Both the position numbers and the translations under genes were made by a program. Shown in pieces: positions 48,938 to 59,021 of a DNA stretch of 64,000 bases. The notes under the pieces were generated by a model. The model was not told the DNA's origin, did not search any database, and saw only the letters and a program-made list of their open reading frames with translations. Numbering within the stretch: the stretch's first letter is position 1; each line of letters begins with the position of its first letter. Source of the DNA: an uncultured Eubacteriales bacterium (GTDB lineage Bacteria > Bacillota > Clostridia > Peptostreptococcales > Anaerovoracaceae); the NCBI GenBank assembly GCA_900315485.1, contig OMZI01000002.1, positions 1 to 64,000 on the forward strand, read 5' to 3'.

Positions 48938-50266
48938 ATGAGAAAAATAGTATTTATAGGAGCAGGCTCGCTGGTATTCACCCGCAACCTCGTAAGAGAC
49001 ATAATGACATTCCCGGCATTCGATGACTGCGAGATCGCTCTTGTGGATATCGACGAAAAGCGCCTCGGATACGCAAAACAGGCTGCTGAGACTGTCATCT
49101 CTGCAGGGGGACACAATGCTGTCGTGACAGCTTATACAGACAGAACAGAGGCTCTCCCGGGAGCTGACGGAGTGCTCATAACAGTACTGCAGGGCGGCGT
49201 GGATGTATGGAGATACGACATCGAGATCCCTAAGAAGTACGGTGTGGACATATGCGTCGGAGATACAAGAGGACCGTCGGGCATTTTCCGTTTCCTCAGA
49301 ACGGCACCTCTCATGCTCGAGATCATAAGAGATATTGAGAAGCTGTGCCCGGATGCTGTAGTACTCAACTACACCAATCCTATGGCGATGCTCTGCAGCT
49401 ATCTTCAGGCGCAGACGGATGTCAGCGTGACAGGTCTCTGCCACAGCGTTCAGGGAACAGCAGCAATGCTCGCAAGATGGATGGGGATCGCACCTGAGGA
49501 GCTTGAATACACATGTGTCGGCATCAACCATCAGGCGTTTTACCTTGACCTGACCCATGACGGACAGGACATGTATCCGGCTCTATTTGAAGCTATAAAG
49601 AGACCGGAGGTAGCCAATGAGGAGCAGGTGAGAAACGAGATGTTCCGTCACCTGAAGTTCTATCCGACAGAGTCATCCGGACACAATTCAGAGTACAACC
49701 CGTGGTTCAGGAAGAGACCTGATCTCATCGAGAAATACTGCACCCACGGCACGGGCTGGAATCCGGGCGCATATGCATTCATCCTGAACGAATACCTCGA
49801 CCGCGAGGATACATGGGAGAATGAGTATAAGGAGTGGCTTGAAACCAAGGCAAGGACAGACCTTGACAGGGGAGAGGAGTACGCTTCGTACATATTCAAT
49901 GCGATCTTCGGTGACCATACTTCGGCTCCTTTCAACGCTAACCTCAGGAATCTGGGATATGTAACAAATATAGATGAGGGGGCATGTGTTGAAGTTCCTG
50001 TAACGGCAGACAAGGACGGAATCCATGTCAATGGAGTATATACTCTGCCGCCTCAGATCAGCGCTCTCGTGGGACATTCCGCAAAGCTTGAGGAGATGGC
50101 GGTCCAGGCAGCTATTACCGGCGATCCTGACCTCGTTTTCCAGGCAGTTCTGCAGGATCCTCTAACAGCGAGCGTATGCAGCATGCAGGAGATACACGAC
50201 ATGGTACAGGAGATGTTCGATAAGAACGCAGAATATCTCGGCTACTTCAAGTCACTGAAAATATAA
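48938..50266 (+). CDS. melA: GH4 family NAD-dependent alpha-galactosidase
   Basis: The 442-residue product starts MRKIVFIGAGSLVFTRNLVR, the NAD site of family 4 glycosidases. VVLNYTNPMAMLCSYLQAQT, GLCHSVQGTAAMLARWMGIA and CVGINHQAFYLDL carry the Cys and His ligands of the Mn ion. The CHSV string is the type found in alpha-galactosidases (MelA) instead of 6-phospho enzymes, so free melibiose or raffinose-type sugars are likely. A MelB-type carrier follows, completing uptake and cleavage. Confidence 0.87.
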   Translation: MRKIVFIGAGSLVFTRNLVRDIMTFPAFDDCEIALVDIDEKRLGYAKQAAETVISAGGHNAVVTAYTDRTEALPGADGVLITVLQGGVDVWRYDIEIPKKYGVDICVGDTRGPSGIFRFLRTAPLMLEIIRDIEKLCPDAVVLNYTNPMAMLCSYLQAQTDVSVTGLCHSVQGTAAMLARWMGIAPEELEYTCVGINHQAFYLDLTHDGQDMYPALFEAIKRPEVANEEQVRNEMFRHLKFYPTESSGHNSEYNPWFRKRPDLIEKYCTHGTGWNPGAYAFILNEYLDREDTWENEYKEWLETKARTDLDRGEEYASYIFNAIFGDHTSAPFNANLRNLGYVTNIDEGACVEVPVTADKDGIHVNGVYTLPPQISALVGHSAKLEEMAVQAAITGDPDLVFQAVLQDPLTASVCSMQEIHDMVQEMFDKNAEYLGYFKSLKI

Positions 50267-50433
50267 ACATGAAGATGAGAGTCAGCATATTCTCTGACAG
50301 GCAGGATTATCCTGTATTCATAGAGAAAATTAAAGTATGAAGAACGGCCATTTTTGGGTATAGTAGACAGGTAGGGTATAAAGGGGACCCGGGGATCAAC
50401 GTTACCGGGAAAAACAAAAGGAGTATATTTCAA

Positions 50434-51798
50434 ATGCAGAAGAAACCTATCACCAATAAGCTGCTGTGGATCTTTGCCGTTGGACAGTTCGGCTGGAGCC
50501 TGCTCTCAGGCATCGTTACCAACTGGATGGTGTATTACTATACAGGCAGCCCTGATGCACAGAATCCTAACACCGGAATCTTTGCTGCAGGGATCACCCA
50601 GCATCCGATCCTGTTCAAGCTGACTCTCTTCGGTCTCGTAATGGCGGTAGGCCGTGTCTTCGACGCGATCACAGACCCGCTCATTGCCGGCTGGTCAGAC
50701 CGTTCAAACTATAAGGGCGGACGCCGTATTCCGTTTATGAGGACGATAGCAGTTCCTTTTGCTCTTGTAACGATAGGGCTGTTCACACTGCCGCAGACAG
50801 GAAACGTTGTAGTCAACGATGTGGTGCTCTTCGCGCTCCTTATAATCTTCTATCTGTTCATGACAATTTTCTGTACTCCTTACAACGCTCTCATCGCAGA
50901 GCTTGGAGATACACAGGAACACCGTATCAACGTTTCAACATACATTTCGTTCACATTCATCGCAGGTCAGTCCATATCCTTCATGCTTCCTAATGTAGCG
51001 GGAGCACTGCAGGGAGCATTCGGACAGGCCGGTTCAGTACGCATGGCAGTTGCCATTCTTGCAACGATCGCGTGCATCGCGATGCTTGTTCCTTCGCTGT
51101 ATATCAAGGAGAGGGAGTACATCGATTCGAAGCCGAGCGAAACACCTGCGTTCTCATCACTTCTCAAGACATTCAAAAACGGACAGTTCCGTCGTTTTGT
51201 ATACAGTGATGTGATATATTTCTTCGCGCTGACTCTGTTCCAGACAGGACTTGCGTTCTATGAGACCAAGCTGATGGGAATCGAGGATACATGGACATTC
51301 GTACTGACAGCTACCATGACATTCATAAGCGTGCTCCTGTATCCTGCAGTCAACAAGCTCGCACCTAAGCTGGGCAAGAAGAAGCTGATCATAACGGGAT
51401 TCTTCGGATATGCTGTAGTATTCCTGATCACTTTCCTGTGCGGAAAGGGTCTGTACTGGGGCTTCATAGTAGCGGTATGCGCAGCTGTACCGATGGCCAT
51501 CCTCGGCATCCTGCCGCAGGCCTGCGTTGCTGACGTTGCTGAACTCAGCCGCCTTGAGACAGGCGAGGACCGCAGCGGAATGTTCTTCGCTGCACGTACA
51601 TTCGCATTCAAGATGGGGCAGGCACTTGCCATGGTAGTATTCACATCCATCACAGTATCGGGTACACCTGCAAGTTACCGTGCTACAGCTGCAGTCGCAT
51701 TCGTTACATGTGTCATCGGAGCGTGCCTGTTCTTCCTCTATAACGAGAAGATGATCCTCTCGAAGATCGAGGCGATCAAGGCAGAGCAGGGCAAGTAA
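50434..51798 (+). CDS. GPH-family sugar:cation symporter (MelB-like)
   Basis: The 454-residue product has 12 helices. MAVGRVFDAITDPLIAGWSD, RSNYKGGRRIPFMRT and TPYNALIAELGDTQEHRINV are GPH/MelB signatures, including the aspartates of the cation site. It presumably brings in the alpha-galactoside used by the GH4 enzyme 168 bp upstream. Translation starts after AAAAGGAGTATATT. Confidence 0.88.
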   Translation: MQKKPITNKLLWIFAVGQFGWSLLSGIVTNWMVYYYTGSPDAQNPNTGIFAAGITQHPILFKLTLFGLVMAVGRVFDAITDPLIAGWSDRSNYKGGRRIPFMRTIAVPFALVTIGLFTLPQTGNVVVNDVVLFALLIIFYLFMTIFCTPYNALIAELGDTQEHRINVSTYISFTFIAGQSISFMLPNVAGALQGAFGQAGSVRMAVAILATIACIAMLVPSLYIKEREYIDSKPSETPAFSSLLKTFKNGQFRRFVYSDVIYFFALTLFQTGLAFYETKLMGIEDTWTFVLTATMTFISVLLYPAVNKLAPKLGKKKLIITGFFGYAVVFLITFLCGKGLYWGFIVAVCAAVPMAILGILPQACVADVAELSRLETGEDRSGMFFAARTFAFKMGQALAMVVFTSITVSGTPASYRATAAVAFVTCVIGACLFFLYNEKMILSKIEAIKAEQGK

Positions 51799-51855
51799 TC
51801 GTTTATCAAATCCATTTTTCAGGTTATAAGAATAAAGCAGAAGCTAAATCACAAA

Positions 51856-52779
51856 ATGAACGGTAACCGTAAGAAAAGAAGAAACAGGAAAAGAATCATC
51901 ATCATACTCCTTATGCTCTTACTGTGCGTGCTGGCGGTATTCTACATAATCAGCAGCGCACACAGCAGGGCTGAAGCAAGGCAGAAAGAAGCCGCCGCGG
52001 CTGAAGAAGCAGACAAGGCGGCTGCGGAGGCAGCTGAAGAAACGGCAGAGCAGGAGGAGAAGGCAGCACAGAACGCAGCCGGATCACATGTGATCGCACA
52101 CAGGGGCTCAGCCGGTGATGATGAGCTCTCATTTGCTGCATACGATAAGGCTGTGGAAGCGGGTGCGAAGTATATCGAAGCGGATATGGTCGTGTCTGCA
52201 GACGGGACTGTTTATGTGGCACATGAGGATGAGTCAAAACCTATGACGGGGTATGACGGATACTTCTCCGGGATGTCTGACAGCCAGATAGACTCACTGA
52301 CTACAAGATCAGGAAACAAGGTACTGAAGCTGACAGACCTGTTCGACAAGTACGGAGACTCCGTCACATATATCGTGGATATAAAGTATAATGCCCCGAG
52401 AAATGCTGAGGCTCTGGTTAAGACTGTAAAGGAGTACGGGAATGAGGAAAATGTCGTGGCAGCGTCGTTCCTGCCTAAGGCACTCAATGCCGTTGAGGAG
52501 GAGCTTCCTGACATGACCAAGATATACCTTTGCAGTGATCAGGGTACGTTCAATGCAGGGCTCGGGTATTCGTTTGCAGACATAATCTGCGTTCCTTCTG
52601 ACATCATGAACGCAGATAACCTGAAGGCAGCAAACGACAGCGGAAAGAAGTTCAGCGCATGGACTCTTAACACAGAAGAAGAGATCAAGAACGCAATAGA
52701 CCTCGGCGTTGATATGTACTTCACAGATGACTCCGCACTCGCAGTCAGGCTGGAAGAAGAAAACCGGAAGGCAGAGTAA
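51856..52779 (+). CDS. Membrane-anchored glycerophosphodiester phosphodiesterase
   Basis: The 307-residue product has a basic head (KKRRNRKRIIIIL), one membrane helix (about 12-35) and an Ala/Glu coiled linker, so the enzyme faces outward. The catalytic domain starts at HVIAHRGSAGDDELSFAAYD, with KYIEADMVVSADGTVYVAHE (E-x-D and H) next. It cleaves glycerophosphodiesters to glycerol 3-phosphate and an alcohol, possibly from lipoteichoic acid or host lipids. Confidence 0.87.
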   Translation: MNGNRKKRRNRKRIIIILLMLLLCVLAVFYIISSAHSRAEARQKEAAAAEEADKAAAEAAEETAEQEEKAAQNAAGSHVIAHRGSAGDDELSFAAYDKAVEAGAKYIEADMVVSADGTVYVAHEDESKPMTGYDGYFSGMSDSQIDSLTTRSGNKVLKLTDLFDKYGDSVTYIVDIKYNAPRNAEALVKTVKEYGNEENVVAASFLPKALNAVEEELPDMTKIYLCSDQGTFNAGLGYSFADIICVPSDIMNADNLKAANDSGKKFSAWTLNTEEEIKNAIDLGVDMYFTDDSALAVRLEEENRKAE

Positions 52780-52847
52780 TGATGCCATGCCGGAGGAACA
52801 GGGCAGTGTCCTGTGAACAGTAAACAAGTCAGGGAGAACGATTATTG

Positions 52848-53822
52848 ATGGATAATACATTACTTGAGGAAAAACTGACCGCCCTTGGCGAAACCGAGAT
52901 GCAGATGTTCAGGTTCATGCTGGACAGGCCTGCAGGCGCCATACTTACAGTTGAGACAGACAAAATGCTGGCACAGCTGCTGGCAGAGGACGGTCTTGCA
53001 GAAGTCGACGGTGACAAGGTGATCATCCCTGCTGAGATCCGTGATGCATACAGAGAGATATGGTCAGATGAGCTGACTCTGAAATGGCGCAAGCGCAACT
53101 GGATGTACAAGTGTATTGAGGCCGGCAATTACCTGTACGGAGTCATGACATGGGATGTTCTTAAGGACCTGTTTGCGCTGAGATATCCTCACGCTGAGAT
53201 GGATGAGGTGAAGGAGCTGTTTGCAGCCACACCTGTCTTCTACCAGTGGTTCACTGAGAGGGACGGGCAGCTTGTCCTTAACGGATACGAAAAGGATGAT
53301 TACTACAGGTACCTCCTGCAGATGCAGGGTGATACACCTTTCTACATCCCGTCTAAGGAGGAAGTCGAGGAGCTGTATGAGAGAGGCTGCCTCATAAGCC
53401 GCGAGTCTCATGCAAAACTGAAGGACTTCATAGATGAGACCTTCGGATGCGGCCCTGATGCTGCAGAGCTCAAAATGGCAAGGCTGTACCAGGCTGTCAA
53501 TGACAGGGTAAGAGTCAACGATGCGGTCGATATGTTCCTCGTAGGAGACATCGAAGACGGTGAAAAGATGAAGTTCCCTTCGGATGAAGCTGAGGTGAAG
53601 TTCATCGAGCTCTATATGGACATGAGCAGGGAGTGCCGCACCAGAGACAACCGCGGTCATGACTGGTACGAGATGACAGCCATCATGGCGGAAAAAAACA
53701 GAACTGCGGGATCAGACAGAAAGAATGCGCCTGTAAAGCGTGTCAAGATAGGAAGAAACGAGCCGTGTCCGTGCGGAAGCGGCAAGAAGTATAAAAACTG
53801 CTGCGGAAGGAACATTAGCTGA
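52848..53822 (+). CDS. SEC-C zinc-motif protein
   Basis: The 324-residue product has an uncharacterised helical body and a C-terminal SEC-C motif, [20 protein letters not shown], with four zinc ligands as in SecA tails. SEC-C tails often contact ribosomes or SecB. ATG at 52848 was chosen behind AGGGAGAAC. Stop is six bases before the MATE gene, so the two are one transcript. Confidence 0.82.
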   Translation: MDNTLLEEKLTALGETEMQMFRFMLDRPAGAILTVETDKMLAQLLAEDGLAEVDGDKVIIPAEIRDAYREIWSDELTLKWRKRNWMYKCIEAGNYLYGVMTWDVLKDLFALRYPHAEMDEVKELFAATPVFYQWFTERDGQLVLNGYEKDDYYRYLLQMQGDTPFYIPSKEEVEELYERGCLISRESHAKLKDFIDETFGCGPDAAELKMARLYQAVNDRVRVNDAVDMFLVGDIEDGEKMKFPSDEAEVKFIELYMDMSRECRTRDNRGHDWYEMTAIMAEKNRTAGSDRKNAPVKRVKIGRNEPCPCGSGKKYKNCCGRNIS

Positions 53823-53827
53823 ATCTG

Positions 53828-55234
53828 ATGGCAGGGCAGTATAAAAGGCAACAGGATAATCCTCTGGGATCAGCGCCGCTGATCCCTCTGATCGCGGCTT
53901 ACGCGATACCGTCGGTGATAAGCATGCTGGTTGGTGCGGCATACAATATCACCGACCAGATTTTTATTGGCCATGTTGTCGGAATGCTCGGAAACGCAGC
54001 GACCAATGTCGCTTTTCCTACAGTCACCCTTACGACAGGCATAAGCATGCTGTTCGGGATAGGCACAGCAGCCAACTTCAGCATCAACCTCGGCGCAGGT
54101 GATGAGGAAGAGGCAAGGCGGTATGTCCACAACGGGCTGACCGGCGTTGCAATAGCAGGGATCATTACAGGGATACTCGTATTCCTCTTCAGGAACAGCA
54201 TCGTTGTGCTGTGCGGTGCTGATGCGGGAGGAAATGTATTCCCGTATGCGGTATCCTACCTGTCGATAACAGCCTGCGGACTGCCTTTCCAGATGTTTGC
54301 CCATACATCATCATCTATCATAAGAGCTGACGGCAGCCCGAGATATTCGATGATATGCACTGTAACGGGCGCGATACTGAATATATTCCTTGACTGGCTG
54401 TTCATGTATCCTCTCGGCATGGGCATAGAGGGCGCTGCTGCAGCGACAGTACTGTCGCAGATGGTGAGCTGCCTCATCGCGGCGCTGTACTATCCTAAGT
54501 TCAGAGCCTTCAGGCTTTCAGTCAGGGAGCTGGGCATAAGCATCAGGCATCTTATCGGCAGCATGGAGGCAGGCATACCGAATTTCTGCAACCACATGCT
54601 GATGATGTGCACCAACATAGTACTGAACAACATGCTCTCGACTTACGGAGCCATGTCGGTATACGGCCCGGATATCCCGCTTGCTGTTTCAGGCGTAGCG
54701 CAGAAGACCAGCATGATAATGGTCTCCTTTGCCGTCGGAATAGCCCAGGGGTGCCAGCCTGTATGGGGGTTCAACCTCGGAGCAGGGAAGTATGACCGCG
54801 TAAAAGGAGCATACTGGAGGGCGTTCACTGCAGCCTTCCTGATAGGCGTCATTTTCTTCTTTGCCTTCCAGTTCTTCCCGAGACAGATCATATCCATATT
54901 CGGGACAGGGAGCGACCTGTATTATGAGTTCGCGGAGAAGTACCTCAGGGTATTCATGATGCTGGTGTTCTTCCAGAACATACAGCCGGTCTCCATCAAT
55001 TATTTCTCGGCTACAGGCAACCACAGACAGGGACTGCTGGTATCACTTTCAAGGCAGGGGCTGTTTCTTATCCCGCTTCTGGTGATACTCCCGAAGTTCA
55101 TGGGTATAGACGGCATACTCGCCGCAAGCCCTATATCCGACGCGCTGGCATTCATAATGTCAGTATCAATGGTGGTTATCAGCTTCCGAAAGTTCGGAAA
55201 AACAGATGAAAAAGATGATTCCCAGGCCGGATAA
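53828..55234 (+). CDS. MATE-family multidrug efflux transporter
   Basis: The 468-residue product has 12 helices. IPLIAAYAIPSVISMLVGAA, YNITDQIFIGHVVGMLGNAA and FGIGTAANFSINLGAGDEEE are in the MATE N-lobe, and GIAQGCQPVWGFNLGAGKYD in the C-lobe repeats the same fold. It exports cationic compounds with Na+ or H+. A terminator overlaps its stop codon. Confidence 0.9.
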   Translation: MAGQYKRQQDNPLGSAPLIPLIAAYAIPSVISMLVGAAYNITDQIFIGHVVGMLGNAATNVAFPTVTLTTGISMLFGIGTAANFSINLGAGDEEEARRYVHNGLTGVAIAGIITGILVFLFRNSIVVLCGADAGGNVFPYAVSYLSITACGLPFQMFAHTSSSIIRADGSPRYSMICTVTGAILNIFLDWLFMYPLGMGIEGAAAATVLSQMVSCLIAALYYPKFRAFRLSVRELGISIRHLIGSMEAGIPNFCNHMLMMCTNIVLNNMLSTYGAMSVYGPDIPLAVSGVAQKTSMIMVSFAVGIAQGCQPVWGFNLGAGKYDRVKGAYWRAFTAAFLIGVIFFFAFQFFPRQIISIFGTGSDLYYEFAEKYLRVFMMLVFFQNIQPVSINYFSATGNHRQGLLVSLSRQGLFLIPLLVILPKFMGIDGILAASPISDALAFIMSVSMVVISFRKFGKTDEKDDSQAG

Positions 55235-55256
55235 CAGGTATCCGGCCTTGTTTTTG
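55224..55256 (+). terminator. Intrinsic terminator overlapping the MATE stop
   Basis: AGGCCGGATA pairs with TATCCGGCCT over a 5-nt loop, then TGTTTTT. The stop codon TAA lies in the loop edge. Confidence 0.88.
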
Positions 55257-55345
55257 TTGAAGCACGGCGTATAAAAAATGTATAATTATCTGGTTGAAAA
55301 ACTGAGACATAACACAGACAGTACAAAAAGGGAGGTACAGGGACA

Positions 55346-56062
55346 ATGACCAAAGGTGAGCAGTTATACGAAGGTAAGGCCAAAAAGGTATTCAGCACAG
55401 AAGATCCTGAGCTGCTGATAGTATCATACAAGGATGATGCTACAGCTTTCAACGGCCTCAAGAAGGGGACCATTCAGGGCAAAGGCGTTATAAACAACAG
55501 AATGTCCAACATGCTCATGAAGTATCTGGAGACCAAGGGAATCCCGACTCACTATGTTGAAGAACTGAACGACAGGGACACAGTTGTAAAGAAGGTTTCC
55601 ATCGTTCCGCTCGAGGTGATCGTAAGAAACATCGCAGCAGGATCCTTCTCCAAGCATTACGGAGTAGAGGAAGGCGTGGTGTTTGAATCCCCGACAGTGG
55701 AATTCTCTTACAAGAATGACGACCTCGGCGATCCGCTCCTCAACACTTATCACGCACTGGCACTCGGCCTTGCGACTGAAGAGGAGATAAAGCTCATAGA
55801 AAAGTACGCATTCGGCGTCAACGAAATCCTCTCCGATCTCTGGAGAAAATGCGGAGTGATCCTCGTTGACTTCAAGCTCGAGTTCGGAAGACTCTCCGAC
55901 GGCACTATCGTTCTGGCAGATGAGATCAGCCCGGACACATGCCGCCTGTGGGACAGCGAGACCAAGGAAAAGCTTGACAAGGACAGATTCCGCAGGGACC
56001 TCGGTGGCGTTGAAGAGGCATATAACGAGATCATGAGCCGCCTTGAGGAGAATATGAAATAA
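55346..56062 (+). CDS. purC: SAICAR synthetase
   Basis: The 238-residue product has the family length. LYEGKAKKVFSTEDPELLIV, YKDDATAFNGLKKGTIQGKG, PLEVIVRNIAAGSFSKHYG and LVDFKLEFGRLSDGTIVLAD with EISPDTCRLWD are all PurC signatures. It joins CAIR and aspartate with ATP in purine synthesis. It is followed by purA and purB; no riboswitch was seen in the 100-bp leader. GGGAGGTACAGGG precedes the start. Confidence 0.95.
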   Translation: MTKGEQLYEGKAKKVFSTEDPELLIVSYKDDATAFNGLKKGTIQGKGVINNRMSNMLMKYLETKGIPTHYVEELNDRDTVVKKVSIVPLEVIVRNIAAGSFSKHYGVEEGVVFESPTVEFSYKNDDLGDPLLNTYHALALGLATEEEIKLIEKYAFGVNEILSDLWRKCGVILVDFKLEFGRLSDGTIVLADEISPDTCRLWDSETKEKLDKDRFRRDLGGVEEAYNEIMSRLEENMK

Positions 56063-56074
56063 AAAGGAGACAAA

Positions 56075-57349
56075 ATGGGTAATTGCGCAGTAGTAGGTAT
56101 CAACTGGGGAGATGAAGGTAAGGGCCGCATGGTCGACCTTCTGACTGAGGACTATGATGTTGTAGTCAGATTTCAGGGCGGCGGAAATGCAGGTCATACC
56201 GTAATAAATGACAAGGGCAAATTCGCTCTTCACCTTCTTCCGTCAGGAGTATTCAGAGACGGCGTGCTGAACATCCTCGGAAACGGAGTTGCGCTCGATC
56301 CTGAAAACCTCTGGAAGGAGATGCAGGAAGTAGCGGCCAAAGGCGTTGAGATCACGCCTGACGCTCTTAAGATAAGCGACAGAGCATCCCTCCTGATGCC
56401 ATGGCACAGAGAACTCGACGGCCTTGAAGAGGCGCGTCTTGCAGACAAGAACTACGGATCCACCAAACAGGGCATAGCTCCGTTCTATTCAGACAAGTAT
56501 CAGAAGAAGACAGTACTCGCAGGAGAGCTGTTCTTCCCTGATGAGCTGCGTGCTCATATCAAAGACCTGCTCGAGTGGAAGAACCTCACACTGACAGGTG
56601 TATACGGTGCTGAACCGTATACCATGGAGATGATGGAAGACTGGATCGAAGACTACTGCGAGAAGATCAAGCCGTACGTATGTGACACAGGACTTCTTCT
56701 GAAGGAAGCTCAGGAGCAGGGAAAGAAAATACTCTTCGAGGCACAGCTCGGAGCACTCAGAGACCTCGATTTCGGTATCTGCCCGTACACGACATCTTCA
56801 AACACTCTTGCAAAATACGCTCCGATCGGATCAGGTATCCCTTCCGCCAGTGTCGATGAGATCATCGGCGTAGTCAAGGCATACTCGACATGCGTAGGCG
56901 AAGGTCCTTTCGTAGGAGAGATGGACGGAGAGGAAGCTGAAAAGCTCCGTGAGGCAGGCGCTGAATACGGCGCAAAGACAGGAAGACCGCGCCGTGTGGC
57001 ACCGCTTGACCTCGTCGCTACCAAGTACGGAACCGAGATGCAGGCAGCTACAGGCCTCGCAGTCACCAAGATGGACGTACTCAGCTACCTCGACAGGATC
57101 CCGGTCATCACCGCATATGTTGTGAACGGTGAGAAGACTGACAGATTCCCGTTCCCGGCACTGCTGGATAAGGCAGAAGCACACGTTGAATATGTGGACG
57201 GCTGGAACTGCGATATCTCCGGAGCCCGCAAGTGGGAAGATCTGCCTGAAGCAGCTCAGAACTACATCACGATGATCGAGAAGGCGACAGGCTGCCCGGT
57301 CACATATATCTCTGTAGGAGCTGAGAGAGAAAGCATTGTTATAAGATAA
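56075..57349 (+). CDS. purA: Adenylosuccinate synthetase
   Basis: The 424-residue product starts MGNCAVVGINWGDEGKGRMV; GDEGKG (12-17) is the GTP loop. GGGNAGHTVINDKGKFALHL, GSTKQGIAPFYSDKY and TGRPRRVAPLDLVATKYGTE are the IMP and aspartate sites. It makes adenylosuccinate from IMP. It is 12 bp after purC; its product goes to purB. Confidence 0.96.
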   Translation: MGNCAVVGINWGDEGKGRMVDLLTEDYDVVVRFQGGGNAGHTVINDKGKFALHLLPSGVFRDGVLNILGNGVALDPENLWKEMQEVAAKGVEITPDALKISDRASLLMPWHRELDGLEEARLADKNYGSTKQGIAPFYSDKYQKKTVLAGELFFPDELRAHIKDLLEWKNLTLTGVYGAEPYTMEMMEDWIEDYCEKIKPYVCDTGLLLKEAQEQGKKILFEAQLGALRDLDFGICPYTTSSNTLAKYAPIGSGIPSASVDEIIGVVKAYSTCVGEGPFVGEMDGEEAEKLREAGAEYGAKTGRPRRVAPLDLVATKYGTEMQAATGLAVTKMDVLSYLDRIPVITAYVVNGEKTDRFPFPALLDKAEAHVEYVDGWNCDISGARKWEDLPEAAQNYITMIEKATGCPVTYISVGAERESIVIR

Positions 57350-57425
57350 GAAACATCACTGGCTGCAGTACAGCATATGACCGCTGCACTGCAGTTTAGT
57401 TATATAAACGATCAGGAGAAAACAT

Positions 57426-58841
57426 ATGACAAACAAGTACGAATCCCCGCTGTCCTCAAGATATGCATCTGACTACATGCTCGGACTCTTTTCATCAGAT
57501 ACAAGGTACCAGACATGGAGACGTCTGTGGGTCTCTCTTGCAAAGCAGGAGATGAAGCTGGGCCTTCCGATCACTGAAGATCAGGTAGCAGAACTCGAGG
57601 CGCATATAACGGATATAGATTATGAAGTAGTAAGACTCAGAGAGAAGGAAGTGCGTCATGACGTAATGGCTCATGTATATGCATACGGCAAAGTCGCTCC
57701 GTCGGCTGCCGGGATCATCCACCTCGGAGCAACAAGCTGCTATGTCACAGACAACGCAGATCTCGTAATATACAGGGATGCTCTCAAGTACATCCGCGCA
57801 GAGCTTCTCAAGGTCATCGCAAACCTCGCAAAATTCGCTGACGAGTACAAAGCGATGCCGGCTCTCGGATATACGCACTACCAGCCTGCACAGCCGGTGA
57901 CCATCGGAAAGAGGGCGACACTGTGGATGCAGGACTTCGTTTCGGATATAGGGGAAATCGATTTTGCCCTTGAGAACATCAAGTTCCTCGGATGCCGCGG
58001 CACCACTGGCACTGAGGCAAGCTTCATGGACCTCTTCGAGGGAGATGAGGCGAAGATCGACGAGATGAACCGCGGAATCGCGGCAGACTTCGGATTCACT
58101 GAGTGCTTTGACGTATGCGGCCAGACTTATCCGAGAAAGGTCGACAGCAGGATCCTGAATGCGCTGTCATCAGTCGCACAGAGCTGCTACCGCATGGCGA
58201 ACGACATCCGCCTGCTGCAGCATGACAGACAGGTCGAGGAGCCTTTTGCGAAGAACCAGATCGGTTCGTCAGCAATGGCTTACAAGCGCAACCCGATGAG
58301 ATGCGAGAGGATATGCTCTCTGGCAAGATATCTGATGGCAGACGCTGCGAACGCTCCTATGACTGCCTCGGTGCAGTGGATGGAGAGAACACTTGATGAC
58401 TCTGCCAACAGACGTATCTCGATGCCGGAAGGATTCCTGTGTGCTGATGCTATCATCCGCCTGGCTCAGAACGTGACCGACGGTATCCACGTCAACGAGA
58501 AGATAGTGGAGAAGACTCTCCGCGAGTTCCTGCCGTTCATGGCTACAGAGAACCTTCTGATGGAGGCTGTAAAGCGCGGCGGCGACAGACAGGAGCTGCA
58601 TGAAGTCATCCGCAGATGCTCGATGGAAGCGACCGCTAAGATGAAGAACGGTGAGGAATGCGACCTGATGGACAGACTGATGAAGGAAGAGGCATTCCAG
58701 CTCAGCTCTGATGAGATCAGGGACATCCTGAGACCTGAGCTGTACATCGGAAGATGCCCGCAGCAGGTAGAGCAGTTCCTTGCAAAGGTCGCTCCGCTGA
58801 TTGAAGGCGTAGAGGAAGAGTCTGCAGAGATCAATCTGTGA
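57426..58841 (+). CDS. purB: Adenylosuccinate lyase
   Basis: The 471-residue product is a fumarase/aspartase-superfamily enzyme. HDVMAHVYAYGKVAPSAAG, IIHLGATSCYVTDNADL, ALGYTHYQPAQPVTIGKRAT and IGSSAMAYKRNPMRCERICS (the signature loop) are present. It acts twice, on SAICAR and on adenylosuccinate, so this three-gene set covers the aspartate-driven steps around IMP and AMP. Start follows CAGGAGAAAAC. Confidence 0.95.
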   Translation: MTNKYESPLSSRYASDYMLGLFSSDTRYQTWRRLWVSLAKQEMKLGLPITEDQVAELEAHITDIDYEVVRLREKEVRHDVMAHVYAYGKVAPSAAGIIHLGATSCYVTDNADLVIYRDALKYIRAELLKVIANLAKFADEYKAMPALGYTHYQPAQPVTIGKRATLWMQDFVSDIGEIDFALENIKFLGCRGTTGTEASFMDLFEGDEAKIDEMNRGIAADFGFTECFDVCGQTYPRKVDSRILNALSSVAQSCYRMANDIRLLQHDRQVEEPFAKNQIGSSAMAYKRNPMRCERICSLARYLMADAANAPMTASVQWMERTLDDSANRRISMPEGFLCADAIIRLAQNVTDGIHVNEKIVEKTLREFLPFMATENLLMEAVKRGGDRQELHEVIRRCSMEATAKMKNGEECDLMDRLMKEEAFQLSSDEIRDILRPELYIGRCPQQVEQFLAKVAPLIEGVEEESAEINL

Positions 58842-58874
58842 TCTGATGGGCCGGCAGCATTCAGCTTTTGGACA

Positions 58875-58901
58875 GTTATCATACGCAAAAAGTATGATAA
58901 C
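58875..58901. repeat. Perfect 10-bp inverted repeat between purB and ilvE
   Basis: GTTATCATAC/GTATGATAAC over a 7-nt A-rich loop, with no T-run behind it on the plus strand. It may be an operator or a weak terminator. Confidence 0.5.
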
Positions 58902-58919
58902 CAATAAGATATACATATG

Positions 58920-58953
58920 GCGCCCGTATTCATAATGCAGGCGCTTTTGTTAT
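58920..58953 (+). terminator. Terminator before ilvE
   Basis: GCGCC pairs with GGCGC (with an inner GC pairing), then TTTTGTT. Confidence 0.5.
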
Positions 58954-59021
58954 ATAATTGCGGGAAAAGATTCCTCATTAGAAGGATTAGCAAAAGAAAA
59001 TAACACGATGGAGGGATTGAG

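Noticed and set aside
55257-55345. Purine riboswitch before purC
   Set aside because: The leader is short and lacks the conserved junction bases and pairing arms of purine aptamers.
55424-56233. 269-codon open frame on the minus strand
   Set aside because: It is antisense to purC and the start of purA, both certain genes.
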